Positions 38,602 to 48,959 of a DNA stretch of 64,000 bases are shown one piece after another. Source of the stretch: Lolliginicoccus lacisalsi (lineage in GTDB: Bacteria > Actinomycetota > Actinomycetes > Mycobacteriales > Mycobacteriaceae); contig NZ_JACYWE010000010.1 of the NCBI RefSeq assembly GCF_014841105.1, positions 1 through 64,000 of the forward strand. Direction: 5' to 3'. The notes under the pieces were generated by a model, which was not told the DNA's origin, made no database searches, and saw only the letters and a list, made by a program, of their open reading frames with translations. The translations under genes and the position numbers were made by a program. The first letter of the stretch is position 1. Every line of letters starts with the position of its first letter.

Positions 38602-40395
38602 CTACTTCTGGTACAGGGCCTCGATCTCGTCGGCGAACTTCTCCGCGACGACCTTGCGCTTCAGCTTCATCGACGGCGTGAGCTCGCCGGTGGCCTCGGT
38701 GAAGTCGATCGGGAGGATCTTGTACTTCTTGATGGACTCCGCGCTCGACACCGTCTGGTTGGCCTGCTTGACCACGGAATCGATCTCGGCGATCAGGTCA
38801 GGATCGTTGCGCACCGCATCGACGGCGGTATCGCCCGACTTGCCGTGCCGCTCGAGCCATCCGGGCAGCGCCTCGGGATCGAGGGTGAGGAGCGCACCGA
38901 TGAATGGCTTCTGGTCGCCCACGACCATGGCCTGGCTGATGATCGCGCTCGAGCGCAGCACGTCCTCGAGACCGGCGGGGGAGACGTTCTTGCCACCAGC
39001 GGTGACGATGATCTCCTTCTTGCGGCCATTGATGAACAGGTAGCCGTCCTCGTCGAGGGAACCGAGGTCGCCGGTGTGGAACCAGCCATCCTCGATGGAC
39101 TCCTTGGTGGCCTTCGGGTTCTGCCAATAGCCCTCGAGCACCACGGGGCCGGCGAGGAGGATCTCGCCGTCCTCGGCGATGCGCACCTTCGAGCCGGGCA
39201 GGGGACGACCGACCGAGCCGATGCGGTTGTGGTCCGGGGTGTTGACGGTGATCGCCGCGCTGGTCTCGGTGAGGCCGTAGCCCTCGAACACGGTCAGGCC
39301 GGCGCCGCGGAAGAAGTGGCCGAGGCGGGCGCCGAGGGGCGCGCCACCGGCGATGGCACCGGTGCATTCACCGCCGAGGGCGGCGAGCAGCTTCTTGTAC
39401 ACGAGCTTGCTGAACAGCGCGTGCTTGGCCTTGAGGCCGAACTTGGCGCCGCCCTCATCGAGGGCCTTGCTGTAGGCGATCGCGGTGTCGGCGGCGGAGT
39501 CGAAGATCTTGCCCTTGCCCGCGGCGTGGGCCTTGGAGCGGGCACCGTTGAACACCTTCTCGAAGATGCGCGGAACCGCGAGGAGGACGGTGGGCTTGAA
39601 CGTGCCGAGGTGCTCGACGATGTTGGCGATGTCGGAGGTGTGCCCGACGGTGACGCGTGCCTCGACGCACGCGATGCTGATCACGCGGGCGAAGATGTGC
39701 GCGAGCGGCAGGAACAGCAGGGTGCGCGAGTCCTCCTGCAGGTAGGACGACAGGCTCGACGCGAGGATGGACTTGACCTCGGCCTGGAGGTTGTAGTGCG
39801 TGAGCTGCACGCCCTTGGGCCGTCCGGTGGTGCCGGAGGTGTAGATCAGGGTGGCGGGATCGGACGCCTTGAGGCTGTTGACCCGCTCGGTCACGACGTC
39901 ATCGTCGAGATCGGCCCCGGCGGCGACGAGCTCGTCGAGGGCGCCCTCGTCGATCACCAGGACCTTCTTCAGGGCCTTGGCGGCATCGGTGACGGCCTTG
40001 TGGGCGGTCGCGTTCTCGGTGGTCTCGACGACCAGGACGACGGCGGCGGAGTCCTCGAGGATCCACTCGACCTGGTCGGAGGACGAGGAGGCGTAGATCG
40101 GCACGGTCACGCCGCCCGCGCTCCAGATCGCGTAATCAAGGACGGTCCACTCGTACCGAGTGTTGGCGAGCAGTGCTACGCGGTCCCCGTGCTTCACGCC
40201 GACAGTGATAAGGCCCTTGGCGACCCCGGTCACGTCCTTGGCGAAATCGGCGGCGGTGATGTCTGCCCAGGCGCCGTCAACAAGCCGCTGGAACAGGGGA
40301 TAGGTGGGGCTTTCTGCGGCATTGCGCGCGACGGCATCCGCGCATGACACATCCTCAGGAATCGTAAATGTTGCCGGTACGCTGAACTCGTGCAC
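38602..40395 (-). CDS. fadD15: Long-chain acyl-CoA synthetase (FadD15-like)
   Basis: Activates fatty acids with ATP and CoA. A protein of 597 residues of the ANL superfamily, with the AMP-binding P-loop TLIYTSGTTGRPKGVQLTH near residue 180, GYGLTETSAAITVN near residue 370, DGWFHTGDLGSLDEDGYLFINGRKKEIIVTAGGKNVSP near residue 440 and a C-terminal K-Y-K-I-L segment before DFTEATGELTPSMKLKRK. GTG at 40395 follows GGAGGTG. It matches Rv2187. The next gene is divergent, 156 bp away. Confidence 0.95.
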   Translation of the reverse strand: MHEFSVPATFTIPEDVSCADAVARNAAESPTYPLFQRLVDGAWADITAADFAKDVTGVAKGLITVGVKHGDRVALLANTRYEWTVLDYAIWSAGGVTVPIYASSSSDQVEWILEDSAAVVLVVETTENATAHKAVTDAAKALKKVLVIDEGALDELVAAGADLDDDVVTERVNSLKASDPATLIYTSGTTGRPKGVQLTHYNLQAEVKSILASSLSSYLQEDSRTLLFLPLAHIFARVISIACVEARVTVGHTSDIANIVEHLGTFKPTVLLAVPRIFEKVFNGARSKAHAAGKGKIFDSAADTAIAYSKALDEGGAKFGLKAKHALFSKLVYKKLLAALGGECTGAIAGGAPLGARLGHFFRGAGLTVFEGYGLTETSAAITVNTPDHNRIGSVGRPLPGSKVRIAEDGEILLAGPVVLEGYWQNPKATKESIEDGWFHTGDLGSLDEDGYLFINGRKKEIIVTAGGKNVSPAGLEDVLRSSAIISQAMVVGDQKPFIGALLTLDPEALPGWLERHGKSGDTAVDAVRNDPDLIAEIDSVVKQANQTVSSAESIKKYKILPIDFTEATGELTPSMKLKRKVVAEKFADEIEALYQK

Positions 40396-40551
40396 TAGGC
40401 ACCTCCGGGATCATCCGTGCATCGTTGAAGTGGTGCCCCACACTTTAACGTGTCTTTGCCTGGGGTGGAGGACCAGCGAGGCGGGTTTCGCGGGCACGCT
40501 ATCGCCGGAGCCGTGCTGGTGCGCTGCCAACGCGTATGTGATGCTAAGGGG

Positions 40552-40953
40552 GTGAGCAGCATTCATGTCGCCGATGACACGTTCATCGCTGCCGCGCCCG
40601 TGCGGGTCGCGGCGATTCTGGGTGACCGTTCCACGTGGCGGCGCTGGTGGCCAGGCCTGGACCTGGTAGTGCGCGAGGACCGCGCGGATAAGGGAATCCG
40701 CTGGCAGGTCCATGGGCCCCTCGACGGCACGATGGAGGTGTGGCTCGAGGCGGTTCTCGACGGCACGATCCTGCACTACTTCCTCCACGCGGAACCGGCC
40801 GGACCTGGTGCGCAGGCGGTGCTGAAGAACCTTGCCGGGGCCAACCGGGCGCGGCGCGCGCAGGGCCGGGCGATGGCGTTCGAGGCAAAGATGGGGGCGG
40901 AACGGGGCCGCCGAGTCGGCGAGCCCGCTGTGGCGGCCCCCGCGGCAGGGTAG
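40552..40953 (+). CDS. SRPBCC (START-like) family protein 1
   Basis: A protein of 133 residues (SSIHVADDTFIAAAPVRVAAILGD). The SRPBCC fold is a helix-grip that binds hydrophobic ligands; here WRRWWPGLDLVVREDRADKGIRWQV and MEVWLEAVLDGTILHYFLHAEP are the strand regions. An Arg-rich helix (NRARRAQGRAMAFEAKMG) ends it. It corresponds to Rv2186c. GTG at 40552 is chosen because homology begins there. It is followed after 10 bp by a second SRPBCC gene; the ligand is unknown. Confidence 0.85.
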   Translation: MSSIHVADDTFIAAAPVRVAAILGDRSTWRRWWPGLDLVVREDRADKGIRWQVHGPLDGTMEVWLEAVLDGTILHYFLHAEPAGPGAQAVLKNLAGANRARRAQGRAMAFEAKMGAERGRRVGEPAVAAPAAG

Positions 40954-40963
40954 CGTTTGCATC

Positions 40964-41404
40964 ATGACGGAAAGGACTACGCAGTCGATCGTGATCGAAG
41001 CCCCGGCCGAGCGTGTCATGGCGGTGATCGCGGACTTTCCCGCCTATCCGGACTGGGTCTCGGCCGTCAAGGAGGTCCGCGTGGTATCTACGCTGCCCAA
41101 TGGGCATGCTGCGCGCGTGCACTTCGAGCTCGACGCCGGGGTTATCAAGGATAGCTATGATCTCCTGTACCGCTGGTCGCCCGATGGCCTCGCGGTGAGC
41201 TGGGAGCTCAAGGACGGCACCATCCAGAAGGCCCAGTCAGGCTCGTACGTGCTCGATCCGCTGCCCGACGGCAATTCCACGCGGGTCACCTATGAGCTGA
41301 TGGTGGACCTCGCGATCCCGGTCATCGGACTGCTCAAGCGGCGCGCGGAGAAGGTCATCACCGATACCGCGCTCAAGGAGCTCAAGAAGCGAGTCGAGCG
41401 CTGA
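40964..41404 (+). CDS. SRPBCC (polyketide cyclase/START-like) family protein 2
   Basis: A protein of 146 residues (MTERTTQSIVIEAPAERVMAVIADFPAYPDWVSAVKEVRV), a typical SRPBCC start with the F-x-x-Y-P-x-W signature. LAVSWELKDGTIQKAQSGSYVL and a long C-terminal helix (IPVIGLLKRRAEKVITDTALKELKKRV) follow. It matches the Rv2185c/TB16.3 protein. The stop codon TGA overlaps the CTG that probably starts the ArsA-like gene. The ligand is unknown; fadD15 next door suggests a lipid. Confidence 0.9.
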   Translation: MTERTTQSIVIEAPAERVMAVIADFPAYPDWVSAVKEVRVVSTLPNGHAARVHFELDAGVIKDSYDLLYRWSPDGLAVSWELKDGTIQKAQSGSYVLDPLPDGNSTRVTYELMVDLAIPVIGLLKRRAEKVITDTALKELKKRVER

Positions 41405-42660
41405 CCGAAGACCAGGGCACCACCCGTGCCCCGATCACGCTGATCGTCGGCAAGGGTGGGGTAGGAAAGACGACCCTCGCGGCGGCGCTCGCGGTCGCGA
41501 GCGCGAGGCAGGACCGCCGGACCCTCGTGATCTCTACCGACCAGGCCCATTCGCTCGCCGATGCATATGGCCTCGATGGCCCGGCGGGGGACGACGGATC
41601 GTGGCATCTGGAGGACGGCTTGCTGCATGCGCGGCATATCGATGCCGTCGCGCTCGCCGAATCCCTGTGGACGAGCCTGGTAGAGCGGATCGGTCCGCGG
41701 CTTGGCAACGAGGGCGACGAGGCCATCGATTGGTTGTCCCTCGAGCCCGAGGAGATCACCGTGGTCCCCGGCGCGGAGGAGCTGCTCGCGCTCGTCGAGA
41801 TCATGCGGCTCGCCGAGAGCGGGCAGTGGGACGAGGTGATCGTCGATTGCGCGCCCACCGCTGAGACGCTCCGATTGATCACCCTCCCCGAGACGGTCCA
41901 GGCGTACGCGGATCGCATCTGGCCCCAGCACAGGCGGCTCCAGTCCCTGGGGCATCCCGGTGGGCCCGGCATGCTCGCCGAGATCCTCGATGCGATCACC
42001 GCGAGCGCGGCGCGGCTGCGGTCGCGGCTCACGAGCGCGAGCACAGTGCGCGTAGCGCTGGTGCTCACCCCGGAGAAAGTGGTGATGGAGGAGGCCCGGC
42101 GCACGGTGACAGCCATGGCGCTGCTCGGCATGAACCTCGATACGGTGATCGCCAATCGTGTCCTCGAGCCGCATCCGTGCTCCCCGTCGGACGATCCCAT
42201 CCACCATTGGTACAGCGCGCGCCTCGCGGAGCAGAAGGCCGTCCTCGATGAGCTCGGCGGGGCGCTCGGCGCGGTGCCGCTGCTCCGTGTCCATCACGCG
42301 GCGGCCGAGCCCGTTGGCCCGGACGCGTTGCACCGGCTCGCGGTGGTCCTTCCGGGGATCGGCGCGCGAGGGGGCGATCCGGGGGAGGTCGCGGCTCGCC
42401 GTGTCCCACGGGTATCGTGCGAGACCGGGGAGGACCTCAATGCGGTGTACCTTCTGACGATGGAGCTCCCGCTCGTTGACCCAGCCTCGGTGCGCCTCGG
42501 CCGGATCGGAGACGATCTCATCGTGGGCGCGGCGGGGATCCGTCGGCGGGTCCTGCTGGCCCCGGTGCTCCGGCGGTGCCTGGTCATTGGCGCGCGCATG
42601 GAGGGCAGCGAGCTCCAGATACGCTTCAGACCCAACCCGGAGGTATGGCCACAGTGGTAG
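41401..42660 (+). CDS. ArsA/GET3-type ATPase with a probable CTG start
   Basis: A protein of about 419 residues. The Walker A motif VGKGGVGKTTLAAALAVASA is coded at about 41449-41510, followed by LVISTDQAHSLADAYGL. The first ATG, GTG or TTG in this frame is at 41527, downstream of the P-loop, so a start there would destroy the ATPase. No stop or standard start codon precedes the P-loop near enough; CTG at 41401, which overlaps the TGA of the previous gene (CTGA), is the best candidate. The middle has VIVDCAPTAETLRLITLPE (switch region). It matches Rv2184c. Role unknown; relatives handle membrane-protein or metal cargo. Confidence 0.85.
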   Translation: MTEDQGTTRAPITLIVGKGGVGKTTLAAALAVASARQDRRTLVISTDQAHSLADAYGLDGPAGDDGSWHLEDGLLHARHIDAVALAESLWTSLVERIGPRLGNEGDEAIDWLSLEPEEITVVPGAEELLALVEIMRLAESGQWDEVIVDCAPTAETLRLITLPETVQAYADRIWPQHRRLQSLGHPGGPGMLAEILDAITASAARLRSRLTSASTVRVALVLTPEKVVMEEARRTVTAMALLGMNLDTVIANRVLEPHPCSPSDDPIHHWYSARLAEQKAVLDELGGALGAVPLLRVHHAAAEPVGPDALHRLAVVLPGIGARGGDPGEVAARRVPRVSCETGEDLNAVYLLTMELPLVDPASVRLGRIGDDLIVGAAGIRRRVLLAPVLRRCLVIGARMEGSELQIRFRPNPEVWPQW

Positions 42661-43175
42661 ACGGTTCGCCCACCGCCGAGCCCCAGCCCGCCCTGCGTGC
42701 CGCGGCCCGCGAGCTGCGCATGCTTGCCCAGGTGATCATCGACAAGTTCGAGCCTGCTTTGCGTGCCTACGCGGACGAGGAGCATGAGCCGGCCGGGGGA
42801 GCGGCCTGCACCTGGTGCCCGGTGTGCGCGGTTGTTGCTCTTGCCCGCGGGGAGAACCATGAGCTCATCACTGTCCTTGCCCGGCATGGCGCCACGGTGC
42901 TGGGGTTCCTGCGCACGATCGTGGAGAACGAGGACGAGGAGTCGATCGACGATATCCTGGTCGATCAATTGAACTCGATGTTCGACCTCGCCCGGGGATT
43001 CGCGCCCGCGGCCCATGCCCAGAACGGCGGCGCGGCGAGGAACCACGCTCAGCGGGCCCGTGCCTCGTCGAAGCGTCCTGCTACCGGGCAACCTGGGGCA
43101 GGAGGGGAGCATCCGCGCCCCCATCCGGTCCGCGAGAAGCGGTTCGAACCCATCCCCGTGCTGATCGGCACGTAG
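42645..43175 (+). CDS. Conserved mycolata protein with CXXC motif (Rv2183c-like)
   Basis: A protein of 176 residues. It starts MATVVDGSPTAEPQPALRAAARELRMLAQVIIDKFEPALRAYADEEHE, with a Cys motif CTWCPVCAVVALARGENHEL and a helical middle (LDDILV, DQLNSMFDL). The C-terminus is disordered and basic (RARASSKRPATGQPGAGGEHPRP). ATG 42645 lies behind CGGAGGT and overlaps the ATPase gene by 16 bp, so the two are co-translated. The Cys pair may bind metal. Function unknown. Confidence 0.8.
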   Translation: MATVVDGSPTAEPQPALRAAARELRMLAQVIIDKFEPALRAYADEEHEPAGGAACTWCPVCAVVALARGENHELITVLARHGATVLGFLRTIVENEDEESIDDILVDQLNSMFDLARGFAPAAHAQNGGAARNHAQRARASSKRPATGQPGAGGEHPRPHPVREKRFEPIPVLIGT

Positions 43176-43197
43176 CGGCAGTGGCAGGATCGGGCCC

Positions 43198-44196
43198 ATG
43201 AGCACCCGATCAGGGCATCCCGGCACGATCGAGCCGCTTGCCGTCGGCGTCGATATCGGGGGCACCAATATCCGCGCTGCGGTCGTCGCCCCCGACTCCA
43301 CCGTCATCGACACGATCCATGCGCCGACCCCGCATTCGGTGCGTTCCCTCGAGAAGGCCGTCGCTGGTGCTGTCCGTGGCCTGATGGCGCGCCACGATAT
43401 CGCAGCGGTGGGGCTGGCCGTGGCGGGCTTCCTCACCAAGGACCGTCGCGCCCTGCGATTCGCCCCTCATCTGCCGTGGCGCGGCACGGCTGTGGGCGAG
43501 ACGATGCAGCGGCTGCTGGGCGTTCCGGTGGTCGTCGAGCACGATGCCAATGCCGCGGGGTGGGCCGAGCATCGGTTCGGGGCCGGGATGGGCGGCGAGA
43601 ACGTGGTCACCCTCGCGATCGGAACCGGGATCGGGGTGGCGCTGCTGATGAGCGGGGAGATCTACCGGGGCAGCCATGGGGTCGCGCCCGAGCTGGGCCA
43701 CTTGCAGGTCGTGCCCGAGGGTCGCGCGTGCCCGTGCGGGAAGCGGGGCTGCCTCGAGCGCTACTGCAGTGGCACCGGTCTCATAGATTCCGCGATCGAG
43801 CTGCTCGCGAACGATCCTGGTCTCGCCTCGCCGCTAGCGCGCGACCTCCGCGGCGACCCCGAGTCCGTTTCGGGCCGGCGCATCATGTCCGCGGCGCAGG
43901 ACGGGGACGTGCTTGCCGAAGCGACGGTCAGCGAGTTCGCCCGCTGGCTCGGAGTGGGGCTCGCGATGGTCAGCGATATCTACGATCCTGATCTCATCGT
44001 GCTTGGCGGCGGCGTGGGCAGCGCGGCCCCCTTGTTCCTCGACGAGGCGCGCGAGCATTACGCGATGATGATCACCGGGGCGGGGCATCGACCGCTCGCC
44101 AGGATCCGTCGCGCCCAGATGGGCGAGGATGCGGCAGTGATCGGGGCCGCCGATCTCGCGCGCGCCGCGGTGGCGCGCGAAGCGGGACCGCGATGA
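43198..44196 (+). CDS. ROK family sugar kinase (probable glucokinase)
   Basis: A protein of 332 residues. ATP-binding GVDIGGTNIRAAVV is near residue 20, VVEHDANAAGWAEHRFG holds the catalytic Asp, and the ROK zinc motif reads CPCGKRGCLERYCSGTGL around residue 180. LIVLGGGVGSAAPLF closes the ATP site. In corynebacteria a ROK glucokinase lies in this same locus, so glucose is the likely substrate, though N-acetylmannosamine-type kinases cannot be excluded. It stands where M. tuberculosis has Rv2180c-Rv2182c. Confidence 0.92.
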   Translation: MSTRSGHPGTIEPLAVGVDIGGTNIRAAVVAPDSTVIDTIHAPTPHSVRSLEKAVAGAVRGLMARHDIAAVGLAVAGFLTKDRRALRFAPHLPWRGTAVGETMQRLLGVPVVVEHDANAAGWAEHRFGAGMGGENVVTLAIGTGIGVALLMSGEIYRGSHGVAPELGHLQVVPEGRACPCGKRGCLERYCSGTGLIDSAIELLANDPGLASPLARDLRGDPESVSGRRIMSAAQDGDVLAEATVSEFARWLGVGLAMVSDIYDPDLIVLGGGVGSAAPLFLDEAREHYAMMITGAGHRPLARIRRAQMGEDAAVIGAADLARAAVAREAGPR

Positions 44197-44307
44197 CGCG
44201 CGTGGTGGGGACCGCGCGCGGCGCTAGGCGGGCAGCCAATAGACTTCACACCGCTCGCTTGGCGAGCGGGCCACCAGACCACTACAGACAGGCGGTTTCA
44301 ACTACTC

Positions 44308-44805
44308 GTGCGCTATTTCTATGACTGTGAGTTCATCGAGGACGGCCGCACCATCGACCTGGTCTCGATCGCGGTGGTCGCCGAGGACGGCCGGGAGTTC
44401 TATGCGGTATCCACCGAGTTCGACGCCGGGCGGGCGGGCACGTGGGTGCGCACCCATGTGCTGCCGAAGCTCCCGCCACCGTCCTCGCAGGTGTGGCGCA
44501 GCCGCAGCCAGATCCGTGAGGACCTCACGGATTTCCTGAAGCCTGCCGATGGCAACGTCGAGCTCTGGGCGTGGGTCGGTGCCTACGATCACGTGGCACT
44601 GTGCCAGCTCTGGGGAGCTATGACGGCCCTGCCCCGCGGGATGCCGCGCTTCACGCGCGAGATCAAGCAGCATTGGGAGGCGCATGGCAAGCCGGAGCTG
44701 CCCCCCGCCCCTGATGACGTGCATGACGCGCTCGCCGACGCCCGTCACAACGCGCAGCGCTTCCTGTCGATCGAGGCACTGCGAGATCGCAGGTCCCGGC
44801 GCTGA
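44308..44805 (+). CDS. RNase AS (polyadenylate-specific 3'-exoribonuclease)
   Basis: A protein of 165 residues of the DEDDh fold. The metal residues are Asp6 and Glu8 in RYFYDCEFIEDG, the middle Asp in WVGAYDHVALCQLWG, and His/Asp in DDVHDALADARHNAQRF. This is the Rv2179c family, which shortens adenine-rich RNA tails. GTG 44308 is the start. It stands between the ROK kinase and aroG. Confidence 0.94.
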   Translation: MRYFYDCEFIEDGRTIDLVSIAVVAEDGREFYAVSTEFDAGRAGTWVRTHVLPKLPPPSSQVWRSRSQIREDLTDFLKPADGNVELWAWVGAYDHVALCQLWGAMTALPRGMPRFTREIKQHWEAHGKPELPPAPDDVHDALADARHNAQRFLSIEALRDRRSRR

Positions 44806-44842
44806 CCCCACCGGGCGACGCCGATGCGACAGCCACCGCTGA

Positions 44843-46285
<1,443 letters not shown>

Positions 46286-46331
46286 GTCCCGTTTCGCCCG
46301 GGCGCCTCGCCAGGGCAGGGCACGTCCCATG

Positions 46332-48440
46332 CTAGGGCAGAGCTGTCACCGTGACGGTGCTCCCTGGCTGGGCGCGCGAGCCCGCGCTCGGGCTCTGGCC
46401 GATCACCAGCGAGGAGCTCGAGTTCACGATCTGGCGCACCGCTACGCGGAACCCCGCCGCGGCAAGGGTCGAGCGGGCATCGGCGACCGAGCTTCCCAGC
46501 ACGCCGGGCACGCGCTCGGCATTCGATACGACCAGCGTGATGGGTGTCTCCGCCCCTGCCTCGCCGCCGATCGGGGGACGGGTCGCCGCGACCTCGCCCG
46601 CATCGATGCCGGCATCGAACTCCTCGACGATCTCGCCGACGTTCAGGCCCGCATCGACGAGGGCCGCGCGCGCCTCGTCGGCGCTCATGCCGCGCACGTT
46701 GGGAACGATGATCGGCTCGCCCAGGCTCGGCGTGATCGTGACCTGGGATCCCACGGCCAGCACGGTCCCCGGGGCCGGGGCGAGCGACACCACGGTTCCC
46801 TCGGGGCGCTCCTGGTGATACGCGCCATCGCCGATCACCGCCTCGAATGTCCGGTCCCGCAATTGCTCGATCATCTCGTTGACAGGGATGTCGTCGTCGA
46901 CCGAGGGCACCGCGGGCTGGCCCAGCGAGACGGTCACCGTCACCTCGGAGCTCCGGACCACCCGGCTGCCTGGCGGCGGAGCGATCCCGAGGATCGTATC
47001 GACGGGTTCCGCGTCACGGTATTGGCCATCACGGACAGGATCGAGCCCGGCCTCCTCGAGCGCGGACTCGGTCGCGACTAGGCTGAGCCCCTCGACGGAC
47101 GGCACCGTGACATAGCGGCCAGAGCCGAACCACCATCCGGCCACCCCCACGAGCGTGGCGAGCAGCATGACCACGATGATCAGCACGAGCGGGGAGCGGG
47201 CGCCCCGGGATGCGGAGAGCCCTCGATCGGGCGCAGCGGGCGCCTGGTGCGGCGTGGGATGCGTGCCTGGCGGCGGGCCGCCCACCGGCAGGACCGTGGT
47301 GGGCGAGCCCTGCACCGCGGGAAGGCTCGTGGTCTGCTCGTTGGGCGCGCGGCCAGCACCCGGCGTTCCCGGGGCGGCGGGGGCCGGGCCGGTCGGGATC
47401 ACGGTGGTCTGGTGGCTGCCGTCGATGCCGCCGGGGCCAGGAACGTCCTGGTCGTCGGGCGGCACGGCTGCGGGTGGCACGGTGCCGGTAGCGCCCGATG
47501 AGCCGGGTTTGCCCATCATGGACGAGACCGCGACGTGCTGCGCGGACTGGCGCGGCACGGGGACACGGTACGGGGGCAGCGCGAGCTTCTCCGTCACCGC
47601 GATCAGGGCTTGCACCATTGCCCCCGCATCGGCGAACCGGTGCTGCGGCTCGCGCGCGGTGGCCCGCAGGATGAGGTCGTCGATCTCGCGGGGTACCCCC
47701 CGGACCACCGAGCCGGGCGCTGGCACATCCTGCGAGGTCCGCTGGTAGGCGACGGAGATGGAGTTGTCGCCGCTGAATGGCACGCGACCGGTCAGCATCT
47801 CGAACATGACCACGCCGAGGGCGTACACATCGCTGCGCGCATCGGCACTACCGGTCGTGACCTGCTCGGGCGCGAGGTAGGCGGCAGTGCCGAGGATCAT
47901 CCCGTCGGTGGTCGTGCCCGATGCTGCCAGAGCCCGGACCAGGCCAAAGTCTGCGACCTTGACCGCTCCAGCATCCGAGATCAGGATGTTCTCGGGCTTG
48001 ATGTCCCGGTGCACCAGGCCAGCTCGGTGCGCGACGGCGAGGGCGCGCAGCACGGGCCGGACCACTGCGGCGGCGGCATACGGCGGCATGGGGCCGCGCT
48101 CGCGCAGCAGCTCGCGCAGCGTGCCGCCCGGGACGAGCTCCATCACCAGGAACACGTGCTCGCCATCGGTGCCCTGGTCGAAGACGGCCACCAGCGAGGG
48201 GTGCGTCAGCCGCGCGATGCTGCGCGCCTCGAGCTCGAACCGTTCGAGGAACTCGGGATCCTCGGAGAACCGGGGCTCCATGACCTTGATCGCCACGGGA
48301 CGATCGAGGCGCAGATCCATTCCCTGGTAGACGACGGACATGCCGCCCCGCGCGATCGGCGCGTCGATACGGTAGCGGTTATCGAGCAGGGCGCCGACGA
48401 GATTGAGCGAGTCCGAGCCCCGCTGGCCCCCTGTGCTCAT
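46332..48440 (-). CDS. pknL: Serine/threonine protein kinase PknL with four PASTA repeats
   Basis: A protein of 702 residues. Kinase domain about 20-285: IARGGMSVVYQGMD (Gly loop), VAIKVME (Lys), VHRDIKPENI, VADFGLVRA and the activation loop TTTDGMILGTAAYLAPEQ. A Pro/Gly-rich linker follows, then a membrane helix (PLVLIIVVMLLATLVGVAGWWF), then about four PASTA domains outside the cell (VPSVEGLSLVATESALEEAG..., IIVPNVRGMSADEARAALVDAG...). M. tuberculosis PknL lacks PASTA repeats, as far as I know. ATG 48440 has AGGAG 9 nt upstream. It is divergent from the gene for its expected substrate. Confidence 0.95.
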   Translation of the reverse strand: MSTGGQRGSDSLNLVGALLDNRYRIDAPIARGGMSVVYQGMDLRLDRPVAIKVMEPRFSEDPEFLERFELEARSIARLTHPSLVAVFDQGTDGEHVFLVMELVPGGTLRELLRERGPMPPYAAAAVVRPVLRALAVAHRAGLVHRDIKPENILISDAGAVKVADFGLVRALAASGTTTDGMILGTAAYLAPEQVTTGSADARSDVYALGVVMFEMLTGRVPFSGDNSISVAYQRTSQDVPAPGSVVRGVPREIDDLILRATAREPQHRFADAGAMVQALIAVTEKLALPPYRVPVPRQSAQHVAVSSMMGKPGSSGATGTVPPAAVPPDDQDVPGPGGIDGSHQTTVIPTGPAPAAPGTPGAGRAPNEQTTSLPAVQGSPTTVLPVGGPPPGTHPTPHQAPAAPDRGLSASRGARSPLVLIIVVMLLATLVGVAGWWFGSGRYVTVPSVEGLSLVATESALEEAGLDPVRDGQYRDAEPVDTILGIAPPPGSRVVRSSEVTVTVSLGQPAVPSVDDDIPVNEMIEQLRDRTFEAVIGDGAYHQERPEGTVVSLAPAPGTVLAVGSQVTITPSLGEPIIVPNVRGMSADEARAALVDAGLNVGEIVEEFDAGIDAGEVAATRPPIGGEAGAETPITLVVSNAERVPGVLGSSVADARSTLAAAGFRVAVRQIVNSSSSLVIGQSPSAGSRAQPGSTVTVTALP

Positions 48441-48560
48441 GGACGTCAACTCCTACGATGTTGGTGGAACCATCCTGGTTCCCTGCCGTACCGATGGTAG
48501 CGGCCAGCTCGAAGCCCTGTCTTCCGCCAGCCCGGTACCCGCTCTGGCACCGGCAACCGC

Positions 48561-48566
48561 TACGGT
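48561..48566 (+). promoter_or_regulatory. -10 element for the PknL-substrate gene, probably leaderless
   Basis: TACGGT, a 6-nt gap (AGCCGT), and the GTG at 48573. No ribosome site fits. Confidence 0.5.
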
Positions 48567-48572
48567 AGCCGT

Positions 48573-48959
48573 GTGAGCACCTTTCCAGTCTGCGAGGACG
48601 TCCTCGCCGAATCGGACGAAGTCCTGTCCCTGCCCGATGTGGCTGAAGCGCTGGGCATCCCTGTGACCCGCGTGCACCAGTTGCTGCGGGAGGATCAACT
48701 GCTCGCGGTGCGCCGCGACGACATCGTCGTGGTCCCGGCAGTCTTCCTCGATGCTGACCAGGAGCGCCCAGGTCGCAGTCGTATCCTGAAGCAACTGCCT
48801 GGTCTCATCGCGGTCCTGCGCGATGGCGGGTTCGACTACGACGGCGCGCTGGCATGGATGTACGAGGACGACCCGAGCCTGCCTGGCCGCCCCGTCGATG
48901 CCCTGCGCACGCACTCGGCGCGCGAGGTCGTGCGTCGCGCCCAGGCGCTGGCGCTCTAG
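48573..48959 (+). CDS. Rv2175c-like DNA-binding protein (PknL substrate family)
   Basis: A protein of 128 residues with a winged-helix-like N-terminus (SLPDVAEALGIPVTRVHQLLREDQLLAVRRDDIVVVPAVFL), followed by RILKQLPGLIAVLRDGGFDYDGALAWMYEDDPSLPGRPVDAL and a C-terminal helix. In M. tuberculosis, Rv2175c is a DNA-binding protein phosphorylated by PknL. The N-terminal phosphorylation site there is a Thr; here an early Thr3 exists. Its 3' end overlaps the 3' end of crtB by 4 bp in the convergent direction. Confidence 0.9.
   Translation: MSTFPVCEDVLAESDEVLSLPDVAEALGIPVTRVHQLLREDQLLAVRRDDIVVVPAVFLDADQERPGRSRILKQLPGLIAVLRDGGFDYDGALAWMYEDDPSLPGRPVDALRTHSAREVVRRAQALAL

Noticed and set aside
38468-39043. 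Plus-strand frame from the palindrome tail into fadD15
   Set aside because: It starts in a repeat and is antisense to the conserved C-terminal part of fadD15.
41527-42660. Short ArsA-like product from the first GTG
   Set aside because: This start would remove the Walker A motif that is clearly coded upstream in the same frame.
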